The position numbers were made by a program, and so were the translations under genes. Shown one piece after another: positions 51,615-62,360 of a stretch of 64,000 bases of DNA. How positions within the stretch are numbered: the stretch's first letter is position 1; every line of letters begins with the position of its first letter. The stretch is from Rhizopus arrhizus. Taxonomy: Eukaryota; Mucoromycota; Mucoromycetes; Mucorales; Rhizopodaceae. Under the pieces are notes generated by a model that did not search any database, was not told the origin of the DNA, and was given only the letters and a program-made list of their open reading frames with translations. The stretch lies in the NCBI GenBank assembly GCA_024220505.1, contig JAKZZE010000020.1, positions 1,031,880 to 1,095,879 of the forward strand, given 5' to 3'.

Positions 51615-54273
51615 CACTGCAAATAATCGTTCCAATTAGGTACCGGATTGCGCAAGATTGCTCTTCGTTTGGGTAACAAATTGCTACTTTTTTTCGTGAA
51701 AAAAATTAAATCTTGCTGTATTGATCATTTTCGAATTTTGAAAAAAGATTTAGATACGAAAAAAATAAAGAAATTTAACGATGTTATTATTTTATTTGTA
51801 GGGTAAATATTCATGGAGTTATTCACATTTTTAAAGAAATGTTTTTTTTTACAAACGATCTTTTTTTGGAAAGCGTATTTCTCTCCATTGTTTAAAGACC
51901 GATATTTTCTTTTTTTTATTTTTGAGGGCAAAATGCGGAAATCAAAAGCACCGTGCGATTATTTTGTACAGAAGAATACATATTAGGAAGGCAATCTGTG
52001 ATCTTTAGCGTAGCTCATTAGCAATGTGTAACAGGGCGTAACAAAATAGTTGCGTTTAGTAAAAAAAAAAAAAAGAAGCTGAAAGATTAAAAGTAAAAAA
52101 AAAAGACAAAGTTAAAAAAAAGACCTAGTGAAAAAAAAAAAAAGAGCATAGCAATAAAAGATTCCTTATTCAAATGAAAACAATAATCTAAGAACAAATA
52201 TGTTTTATAAAAATACAAATGCTTTTACATTATAACAAAAGAATACGTGTATATTCTCAAAAGAATAAAAAGTAAAGAAGCTCTGCTCACATTTTGTTGC
52301 AAGGCAGTTATAATTAACAAATACAAGCACAATTTTTTTGGTTTCAAGTAAAGAGATTACTTTATTATTTTTTATGACAAATAATACAAAAGAATATATG
52401 TTTTTAAGCTTATATTAGTTCATTACTTACTTTGTATTTGCAGATGGGTGTAATTTGCAATTAGCCATTAGCCATCAGCCATTAGAGATGTTAACATTGT
52501 CAACTTTCTTTATCAAAAAGGGCTTTTTAACAACAAGCAGTAATATAAGTTTGATATTCTTATAGTTTTATCGTGTTAAAGCGAAAAACTTTGCTCATGA
52601 GGTTCATGTTCGTCATCCGAATGTGTCCCATTAGGAATTCCTAATGTAAAAAAAAAGAAACCGACATTAGACTTGGTTGTTATTACTTTTTTATAAGCTT
52701 ACATTTGACCAGTGCTTGAGCTTTCCTTTTTTTTTGTTTTATGCCTTTGGCATCTAGTGTATTCCATGAAACAAAACTAGGGAGAAAAAAAAAGATGTTG
52801 TTTTACTGCTATAATTTGTTAAGATACCGACTTTTTTTTTTATTTCAAGTAAAAAAAAATAAAATAAAATAAAATAATAACCTTCCTCCTAAACATATTG
52901 CATTCAAGTAATAAAACTTGTTCAAGCAATGTATAAGTTATCTTTTGGGATACCATTAAATGTAAACTACATGAAAAGCAATTGTTTTTGTTTTCTAATA
53001 TAGATAGACAGTGAATAAGTGTAACATTGGTAAAATAAGGCTACAAAAAAGCACTTCTCTTTTTTTTTTCTTTTTTTTTTCTTCTCTTTTTTATAAAAGG
53101 TAAGTTCTTAATATTACATATGTATTCTATTCCTATTCTAATGGTACTTGTACTTTAGTAAAGATGTATCGATTGCTTTTTTTATGGTTTAAATAGTCTT
53201 TATAAAGTCTCTTTCCCAGAATTGTAGTTGCTTCTTCTTTTATTTGTTGGTATAAGCTTGACTGGTATCTTTTTTTTTCTTTTTTTTTTCATGGTCCATC
53301 CAAAGCAAGGTACTATTACTTTTGCTACATATACTCAATAGCTAATAATTATTATAGATGCCTGCTGCTTCCTTTTTTTTACTTATTGGTAAAAGCTTAG
53401 CAAGTTTTCTTCCCCTTGTCTATCTAAAGAAAGGTACTATTGCTTTTACGATATATATACGATGGCTAATAATTATTATAGATAAATGCTGCTCTGCTTT
53501 GGCCTCTTTCTGTTTCTTTCCTGGTTTTTACTTTGGTTCTTAAGTACTGATGTACTTCCATCTTTTGCTTTAAGTGCCCTGGTCCTTGTGTCTTTGAATC
53601 CTAGAATCCTTGAGCTTGCTTTTTTTTTTCTTTTCTTTTGAGAACTTTTAAAGTTCCACGAGATTAATTGATGTATTTTTAGATTAGATGCTGCTATTCT
53701 GGTGACATTAGGTAAGTCAAGCACACTGTTAAAATGCTACAAGCAAAGAAATACTATGTATTGTTATTATTATTTTATTTAAATAAAAAAAAAAAGCTAT
53801 TTTTTATAAACAAAATCCCTATTTTTTGTATATATAAAGCAATATTTATTGCAATATGAATGGTCGATAAAGAAGTATATAAAGCAATATAAGTGGTTCA
53901 TAAAGAAGTATATAAAGCAATATGAGTGGTTTATAAAAGAGCAAAAAGACAAATAAAGTAGTGTTTTACAAAGCGTGATTGGTTGCCAAGCACCATTAGA
54001 TGTCAAATTGATAATAAACAAGAGCCACAACGTAACTGATGAAAGGTCCACCTTGCAAGATCAGTTAACGAAAAAGTCTCCCAACAGTCTCCTGTGTTGG
54101 CCACAAATCTTGCACCATCACATAACCAAAGGGCGAACAATAACTTACACGATTTGTGGCAGAGACAGGAGGCTGTGCGTGGATAAATCTCTTACCTGAT
54201 TGTACACGATTGTAAATTATTTCGCAAGATTGGTAAACGATTTGTTACCCAATTTACACTATTATTTGCAGTG
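51615..54273 (+). mobile_element. CAC-3, non-autonomous CACTA-like element, 2659 bp
   Basis: CACTGCAAATAAT at both ends, 3-bp duplications AAT (51612-51614, 54274-54276) as expected for CACTA. Subterminal words TTGGGTAACAAAT and CAAGATTG recur inverted at both ends. The interior equals the CAC-2 5' and 3' parts with both genes deleted. Starts 54 bp upstream of the tRNA-Lys 5' end. Confidence 0.82.
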
Positions 54274-55618
54274 AATGAACACTGCAAATAATTGGTGATT
54301 TTCAGCGTTATCAGTCATTTGCAGTCATTTCTAACATCAAAATTTCAACGATTTAAATAACTTTGATTAAACGAAAAAAATTAAAATGCTCTGTATTGCA
54401 CCTTTTTGAATTTTGAAAAAAGATTTAGGTGCGAAAAAAATAAAGAAATTTAATAATTTTATTATTTTTTTTGTGGTGTAAGTATTCATAGAGTTATTCA
54501 TGTTTTAAAAAAGTGTCTTTTTTTTTTCAAATAGTCTCTTTTTGGAAAGCCTGTTCTCCTCTATCGTTGAAAGACCGATATTTTCTTTTTTTTATTTTTG
54601 AGGGCAAAATGCGGAAAACAAAAACACATTGTGATTATTTTGATCAAAAGAATACATATTAGGAAGGCAGTCTGTGTTCTTTAGCTTAGTTCATTTGAAG
54701 CGTGTAACAGAACGTAACAAAATAGTTGCGTTTGGGAAAAAAAAAAAAGAAGCTGGAAAATTAGAAGTAAAAAAAAAAAAAAAGACAAAGTTAAAAAAAG
54801 ACCTAGTAAAAAAAAAAAAAAAAAAAAAAAGAGCATAGCAATAAAAAAGTTCCTTATTCAAATGAAAACAATAACCTAACAGTAAACATGTTTTATAAAA
54901 ATACAAATGCTTGTACATTATAACAAGAATACGTGTATATTCTAAAAAGAATAAAAAAAAAGAAGCTTTGTTAACATCTTGTTACAAGGCAATTATAATT
55001 AATAGATACAAGCACAGCGTTTTTATTTTTCAAGTAAATTGATTGCTTTATTATTTTTCATGACATACAATAAAAAGAATATATGTTTTTAAGCTTATAT
55101 TAGTTCATTACTTACTTTATGTTTACACATGGGTGTAATTTGCCATTAGCTTTTAGAGATGTTAACATTGCCAACTTTCTTTATCAAAAAAAAAACTTTG
55201 CAGCAACAAGCAGTAATATAAGTTTGATATTCTTATAGTTTTATCGTGTTGGAAAGAACAACTTTGCTCATGAGGTTCATGTTCGTCATCCATTTGTGTC
55301 CCATTAGAAATCCTTAATATAAAAAGAAAAAAAAAAAAAAAGAAAAACGACGTTAGACCTGGTATTATTTTTGTTGTTACAAACTTACATTTTAACCATT
55401 GTTGAGTTTTCTTTTATATCTTTTGTATCCTCAATGTTAAATATGTTCTCTGAAACAAAACAAGGGAAAAAAAAAAACATTTCTTTAGTACACGTAAAAC
55501 TGTTACTGTTTAGGAACCGACATCCAAATTTAGTATATTTGCTTTAGTTTTTTTTTATCACGCATTTTTTTTTATCTTATTCCTCTACTAAATCCTGAAT
55601 ATTTTTTTTTTTTTTGAA

Positions 55619-58437
55619 ATGAACGCCACTAACAACAAAGTTAAATGTCAATGCACCAAATGCAGCAAATGTCCTGAAGGATTCAAAATGATTGCCAAGA
55701 AAACCGCTAATACTCATAAGCGTATTGACAAAGTTGGAGAAGGTACTTTTTTTTAAAGAAATGCAGAAAGACTAAAGTGCAATTAAAATAGTTTTGAGAC
55801 AAAGAAGATTAGAAAATATCTTCGAGCAACCCACCAGTTCTACCGAAAGAAGCACGTTTGAAGGTATATTTATAAACACACCCTTTTTTTTTATTAAACA
55901 AATTTAGAATTCGACCTTGATGCTGACATGGATGTCGACATGGAAGAAGAAATGACCAACGACCAACAACTGGAGTATCTCCTGGTCCTTTACCTTGTGC
56001 TTTTTCAAGCAAAGCACCTTTCTGTTGAAGCCGGTGAAGAACTGTTGGCCTTTCTTTCTTTCTTTGTTCGTGCCCTTGGCCATGGCATGGAGATTCCTAC
56101 AAAGATCTCCACTGCTCGTGCCATGGTCAATTATTCCTCTGCCAGTAGTGGTGTCTCCCGTTTCCTTGTCTGTTCTCTTTGTAGAAGTGTTTATGACACG
56201 GGAAGTTTGCATACCCGACTATGCCCTTTTGTCAGGTTTGCAAACAACCCCCACAGACAAGAGCGCCCATGTGGTAATTCACTTTTTGTTGGCAGCAGCC
56301 TGAAGCCCGTCCTTGAGTTCCCGTACAACTCAATTGTCGAAACGTTGAAGAAGTTCTTTGTCCGTCCGAACTTTGAAACAGAAATTGAACAGTGGAGAGG
56401 TCGATATGTGGAGGAAGGTGTGTTGTATGACATTTATGATGGTAGAGTCTGGAATGAGATGGTCGACTCAGCTGAGGAGCCATTTGTGAATAAAAGACGA
56501 TCATTAATGGTGTCATTGAACGTTGATTGGTTTCAACCTAGTGATGGTATGCATTACTCTTGCGGTGGTGTATATCTCACTATCAACAACCTTCCAAGGG
56601 GTTTCAGGATGAAGGTTTCCAACATCATCCTGGTTGGTATGATTCCTGGGCCTGGCGAGCCCACGGATGGCCAGCTCCAAAATTTCTTGCGACCAATGAT
56701 TGCAGAGCTGAATACCTTGTACGGAGGTATAATGATGCCAACGTACCAGAACAGAAACGGTGAGATGGTACGTGTTGCTTTGATGCCCGTTAACTGTGAT
56801 ATACCAGCAGCTCGTAAAGTAGCTGGATTCATGGGTCAATCCGCGCACAAAGCCTGCAACAAGTGTTCCACTGTGTTTTCGCGAATCAGTACTGGTGCAA
56901 ATTCAACGAAGCCAGATTTTTCAGACTTTGACGATGAGCATTGGATTCTGCGAAACAATACCCAGCAGCGCCAAGAAGCATATGCTTGGCTCAATGCCAC
57001 TCACATTACACAACAAAGAACCCTGCAGACGGACACAGGAAGTAAATGGAGTGAACTTCACCGACTAGAATACTTTGATGTTGTAAGATTAACAACAGTT
57101 GATCCTATGCACAATTTATTTCTAGGTACGCCAAAACGAATGGTTGAAGTTTGGGTAGATCACGGGCTTCTTCCTACGGCTGATTTCAAAGCCATGGCTG
57201 ATGAATCAGCTTCAATTGCTATTCCTTCACAGTACTGCAGAATCTCCAAAGGTATGCAACAAATATAAAAGAATTAATTATGTGATAATTCTGAACACTA
57301 ATTTTTTGTGTAAAAAAAAAACAAAAAAAAAAAAGGCAAGATTGAAAGTACTTTTAGCAATATGAAATCCGATGAATGGAGAACGTGGTGTGTTGTGCTT
57401 TCGCCTTTTCTGTTAAAACAAAGACTAATCGGTGAACATTTCATCAATTGGATGCGATATGTAGAAGCAGTAAGATTGGTGACTGGTCCTTTGATCACAA
57501 TTGAAGAAATACACACAGCACATTCATTATTCAAGACCTTTGGCAAGACTTGTGCTCAACTTTATGGAAAAACAAGTATAACACCAAATATGCATATGCA
57601 CATGCATTTGAAAGAATGCTTTTTGGACTTTGGTCCCTCTTATGCCTTTTGGCTCTATGGTTTTGAACGCTTGAATGGTGATGTCAAAAAGATAAATATC
57701 AATTACAAGACAGGCTTCGAAACCACTTATGTCACTATGCTTACACAAACAATCCATACACAAGATCTTATACATTCATTACCAACACTCATTAATACCA
57801 ACAACGAAGACATGCTCCTACTACTCAACTTTATAAGGGAAATAGGCGAAGTTACGAATGACGAGAGTGGTCTAACGCCATTTGATTACGCTCAGTTCAT
57901 AGACGGACCAAGTCTATTTAACCTGACAATTACTGGTAGTGAGCCTCTGCCACCAAAATCCCTTCCTTCAAAAATTAACAACAAACAACAAATATTATGC
58001 CCTCAACACTATGAAGCCCTACAAAATTATTATATGGATACCTATGAAACACCTATTATGAATACAATTAGTACAATGATACAATCATTTAAGAAAATTA
58101 ACTTGCTTGGACAACGTTACCAACAATCAGACAATCATTCATCATCATCATACATTCAAGCCATTGTAAATAACCAACTACGAATTGGCCAGATATCATA
58201 TTTTTTTTCACATTCCTTCAACAATACCACTCATTATTTTGCATTCGTCAATTGGTACAGCCATGCGACCCAACATTTCCCCACCTTTGATGGTACTGGC
58301 ATCCAAGTGTGGAAGAATCAATTTGATCCAGTTACAAGCAACAATATACTTCCAATTTACAGGATTTTCAACCCTGTTGCTATATGACCATATGTTGATA
58401 ACCACCTTCTTACTCTCGCTCTGCCAAGAAGAATTTA
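55619..58437 (+). pseudogene. CAC-4 transposase (CACTA/tnp2-like), one late nonsense codon
   Basis: Exons 55619-55742, 55792-55863, 55908-57251 and 57336 onward, introns 49, 44 and 84 bp (GT-AG), all phases consistent with CAC-2. CQCTKCSKCPEGF finger, Cys block (CSLCRSVY ... CPFVRFANN), SLNVDWFQPSD, ACNKCSTVF, VDPMHNLFLG and FWLYGFERLNG are all present. TGA at 58385-58387 replaces a Lys codon of the CAC-2 copy about 20 codons before the end; reading then continues to LALPRRIY where dMar-6 enters. Most of the enzyme could still be made. Confidence 0.8.
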
Positions 58438-58439
58438 TA

Positions 58440-60069
58440 CAGTAGCGGACAAAACTGGTGCACAAAAATTAAAATCAACATTGTATCTCCGCCATATGTC
58501 TGCGACTTTTGTGGCATATACCATCTGAAAGACAGTCCAAAATATACATTATGTTATGTAAACCGGAACTGTGCCGGACATCCCCCAGGCATAAGGTCAT
58601 TTTTAGTGATTTTTTGCATATTTCAATTTTCGCCAAAAATGTAGTGCTTGTCTAGCCTTCTTTCAATTTTCCCCATATCTCTCCCGTTTGCTTTCAGATT
58701 TCACAGCATATTAGTAAATTTTAGTAGCTCTTAAAAAATATATAAAACTGTACTTATTTTGTATTTCCCATTGAGTCCCCCCTTTTGTTTTTACCCTATT
58801 CACTATAACAAAGTACTAGCCTTATATGTTTAAGAAAATAAGCAACTGTAAAAACGAAACTCTGAGATCTCGAACACGCCTAGTTCGTACGACAGCAGAT
58901 ATTTCTAGAGTAACAAGGATCTCTAAATGGACAATCAACAGGAGAAAGAGGGAAGAAAGAAACTTAATGTCTTGTGATCATGAAGGTATTCCGCTATTAG
59001 CCTGAAAAGTTATTAGTTCAGTCATCAACCTAGAGCTTGGACAAGGTCCGCTACACACAGTTCCTGATGCTCAGCACATTTTGAGGACCTTAAGATACAG
59101 TGTTAGCAGACTGTCAGTCTAAAGGCACAGTAGGAAGCTAGATTTTGAGTCCGGAAGTAAGGAATCGAAGAATTTCATCAGCTGTATAAGTCGGAAAAAG
59201 CGATGAATGTGGTATCACGACAAGCCATTGTATACTATAGAGGGCTGGAAGTCTGCTATCTTTAGCAATGAAACAAATATGAACATTATGGATGCAGATA
59301 GTATACACTAATATTGAAAGCAAGTCGAGCAACCTGAGCGATTTTTTCACGGTGATCAAACAATGAAGCATGCTGGCTGCTCCGTTATGTTTTAAGGCTG
59401 TATTAGATATTGAGGACCAGAATATGTGTGTCAGGTATACGATGGTATAATGAACTCATAAATATACACATATATTTCGCTTACTTCATACCACAAAAGC
59501 CTAGCGTATAGTAGTCTAAAACGTCGTAATCTCTCGTTTCAGTATGACAATGACACAAGGCACAAGTCAACGCATGTCATAAACTCAATATTTGATAACA
59601 GCGCTTCTGTGCTACAAGTTTAGCCGCCACTAATCCCGGCCTAAGTCCGCTTAAGCATGCCAGGTGGCAATTGATGGCAAAGGTATGATGATACGACACT
59701 AGATCAAAAAGGGTCGATGATCTTTGGAAAAGAATAGTTAAAGAGCCGGGTTCTTTTACTGAAAATGATATACACGCATATTATTAGCATATGCAAAGAA
59801 GAATATCCGATAATATCAAGAGATGAGATGATTATATAAAGTCTAAGATTTTAGCCACTTTTGCGGTTTTTAGAAAATATAAGATTTTATAAATTCAAAG
59901 CACGCTTATCGCTCAGTTTTAACAATGTCATGCTTAGAACATACATAGATTACAATGACTAGTATATCCTCCTTCTAGTACAGTTTCATGACTATTGCAA
60001 TTACCATGAGCAGGTAATGGTAGTTAAAAGCTAAAAAAAAGTTTTGTGCACCAGTTTTGTCCGCTACTG
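58440..60069 (+). mobile_element. dMar-6, 1630 bp
   Basis: TA at 58438-58439 and 60070-60071. Inserted in the last codons of the CAC-4 transposase. Nearly identical to dMar-3 and dMar-4. Confidence 0.94.
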
Positions 60070-60071
60070 TA

Positions 60072-60444
60072 TATAAGAGTTTCATCCCTCTTATTCATAT
60101 GTGCCTCTTCACTCTTTCTTCTTTTTTTTTTTTTTTCTTTTGTTCATTAGTAACCAAAATAAATCTCCTTTTGTATTAAACAAAGTTTTTTTTTTGTAAA
60201 ATACGACATGAGAGCCGAAGAATGCTTGAAAAGAAAACGCCACGACTCAATCACTTGGATTTCCGAGCTTGTAGGCCAATAGAACTGTGTTTTCGATCTT
60301 TGTTGAAGTTAAAAAATATTGCACTGAAGTTGAAAAAGCATAGTCTTCCCAATTTGTAATCTTGTATGGCATCATGTAGCACAACAGAAAATTATTTATT
60401 TTTTTAAAAAATACAATGTCTTTTTATTCAACAAACATATTATA
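60072..60444. other. CAC-4 transposase 3' flank / spacer
   Basis: T-tract rich DNA after dMar-6 that probably holds the transposase 3' UTR. A 23-codon frame at 60207 (MRAEECLKRKRHD) is too short to call. Nothing else recognised up to TcF. Confidence 0.4.
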
Positions 60445-60446
60445 TA

Positions 60447-62116
60447 CAGTGGCCAGCAAAACCGTTCGCACAAAACGTATTTTTTCCTTTCTACGCCTTT
60501 TACGACATATTACTTCTATTAAGCGCTACCTACAATACATATTGCCTCAAAGTACAAGCTCTTGGCTTTCTGATGACGTATAATATGTCACCCTACACGC
60601 ACCCTAACCAGTACTACGAACAATCGAAACTCAAAGGTACATTCGAACGGTTTTGCGGCCATGTTTTACGTGTTGGTCGATTGCTGTAAACGCAGTCACT
60701 GCACCATCCAATCCTTCCAGAACTTTCGCTGCTTACTAGTTCATCACTGCGCATTATTTTTTTACTTTTTTTCTTTTGTCATTCGTACATTCTCATTTCG
60801 ACATCTCGACATCTACCAAGTAATTAGCCAACATGCAACCATTGACAGAGGATCGCAAGAACACCATTGAGTTTTACCTTCGTCGAGGCTTTTCTTATCA
60901 CAAAATTGCAAAGATAGTCAAAGTATCATCATCTACTGTTCATAAGATTCGCTTAGAATTAGGTTTGCCTGCTAGAAATGACAAGGGTGGCAGACCAAAA
61001 GCGCTCACTAAACGGGAGCAGCAACATCTCGTTCGCGCTGTAACAGCAGATGGACTCGAAAACGCTGTACAAGCACAGCAGTCGTTGGAGCAGAACCTGG
61101 GCAAGTCAGTTTCTGTAGATACCGTACGTAGGGCTTTAAAAGATGCTGGTTTGGTCTCATTTGTCAAGCCAAAGAAACCTTTAATCAATGAAAGAAATAG
61201 AAAGAGGAGGCTCCAATGGGCTCGTCAGCACATTGACTGGACAGTAAACGATTGGATGAACGTCATATGGTCTGACGAAACCAAAGTCAACCGTTTTGGA
61301 TCCGACGGAAAGTCTTATGCATGGAAAGTGCCAGGCAAACCGTTAAAAAAGCATCAGGCTCGTGAGACAGTGAAGCATGGAGGAGGCTCTATAATGGTAT
61401 GGAGCTGTATTAGCTGGTATGGCCCAGGCTATATTGTGGATGTGGGCAAGTGCATGACAAAGGATGTCTATTTGGAAGTTTTACAAGATGATTTGATAAA
61501 GTCTTTGGCTTGGTATATGGAAGAAAGTGGAAAATTTACAGCTGAATTCATCTTTATGCAGGACAACGACCCCAAGCATACAGCTAAAATCGTATCAAAA
61601 TGGCTAAACGAGCAAGAATTTCATGTAATGAAATGGCCACCACAATCACCGGACTTAAACCCAATCGAAAACATGTGGCAATTGCTTAAAAGACGGTTGT
61701 TTAGGAACTATGACTGTCCTCCATGCGGTATACATGAGCTATGGGACCGTATAGGACATACTTGGTACCAAACCACAGCTGAAGAATGCCAAACGTTTAT
61801 TAAAAGTATGCCAGAGCGATGCCGTGCAGTTATTGAAGCTGATGGCCTTTATATTGGATATTAAATAAATCTATTTTAGCACATTTTGATTTCAAAACAT
61901 ATGGCCGCAAAACCGTTCGAATGTACCTTTGAGTTTTGATTGTCCGTAGTACTGGTTAGGGTGCGTGTAGGGTGACATATTATACGTCATCAGAAAGCCA
62001 AGAGCTTGTACTTTGAGGCAATATGTATTATAGGTAGCGCTTAATAGAAGTAATATGTCGTAAAAGGCGTAGAAAGGAAAAAATACGTTTTGTGCGAACG
62101 GTTTTGCTGGCCACTG
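60447..62116 (+). mobile_element. TcF, intact Tc1 element, 1670 bp
   Basis: TA at 60445-60446 and 62117-62118. TIRs 60447-60662 and 61901-62116, 216 bp with about three mismatches, starting CAGTGGCCAGCAAAACCGTT. The inner edge of each TIR carries the inverted motif CGAACGGTTTTGCGGCCAT. Intact TIRs and an undamaged transposase make it the best candidate for a currently active element. Confidence 0.93.
60833..61864 (+). CDS. TcF Tc1-type transposase, intact
   Basis: 343 residues, ATG 60833 (MQPLTEDRKNTIEF) to TAA 61862-61864, the usual Tc1 length. Paired-like HTHs (FSYHKIAKIVKVSSSTVHKI; SVDTVRRALKDAGLVSF) with a GGRPKALTKRE hook between them. Catalytic core WSDETKVNRF, MQDNDPKHTAK and SPDLNPIENMW (DD34E), glycine box TVKHGGGSIMVWSC, C-terminus ADGLYIGY. 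No frameshift or stop. Confidence 0.93.
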   Translation: MQPLTEDRKNTIEFYLRRGFSYHKIAKIVKVSSSTVHKIRLELGLPARNDKGGRPKALTKREQQHLVRAVTADGLENAVQAQQSLEQNLGKSVSVDTVRRALKDAGLVSFVKPKKPLINERNRKRRLQWARQHIDWTVNDWMNVIWSDETKVNRFGSDGKSYAWKVPGKPLKKHQARETVKHGGGSIMVWSCISWYGPGYIVDVGKCMTKDVYLEVLQDDLIKSLAWYMEESGKFTAEFIFMQDNDPKHTAKIVSKWLNEQEFHVMKWPPQSPDLNPIENMWQLLKRRLFRNYDCPPCGIHELWDRIGHTWYQTTAEECQTFIKSMPERCRAVIEADGLYIGY

Positions 62117-62118
62117 TA

Positions 62119-62280
62119 CTTTTGATTATTTTTATAGATTTACAATCTATTTTTTTCAAGCTTTCTTCTGATATAAAAATCAGCTTTCTAACATTTAAAT
62201 CCGAGTTCTCACTCATTTAATAGAATTACCACTATCAAAAAAGATCAACTTTATCAACTTGGATAACGGTGATTGGGTGC
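62119..62280. other. Spacer
   Basis: AT-rich flank of TcF with no recognisable gene or repeat end. Confidence 0.4.
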
Positions 62281-62339
62281 AGTGTGCAATGTCCCGAATG
62301 ATAGGCAGACGCTCTAACCATTTGCACTATCTCCACATA
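62281..62339 (-). pseudogene. tRNA-like relic
   Basis: On minus, GTGGAGA is followed by an A-box-like TAGTGCAAATGGTTAGAGC and GTCTGCCTATCATTCGGGAC, resembling the D and anticodon arms. The T arm (TTCGA box) and a matching acceptor 3' strand are absent. Confidence 0.35.
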
Positions 62340-62340
62340 C

Positions 62341-62360
62341 CCGGGGATGTAGCTCAGGTT
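62341..62360 (+). pseudogene. 5' fragment of a tRNA gene at the LINE 3' junction
   Basis: GGGGATGTAGCTCAGGTT looks like the acceptor and A box of a tRNA-Ala-type gene. It is cut where the LINE 3' tail (minus strand) begins. Confidence 0.3.

Larger units (their letters stand above)
54280..60444 (+). mobile_element. CAC-4, CACTA-like element with transposase, 3' end not identified
   Basis: Starts CACTGCAAATAATTGG 6 bp after the end of CAC-3, in the same orientation. 5' region 54280-55618 matches CAC-1 and CAC-2. The transposase gene is 55619-58437. dMar-6 interrupts its last codons. No right terminus is found before TcF at 60447, and no accessory gene is visible, so the 3' part is missing or beyond recognition. 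Confidence 0.65.
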
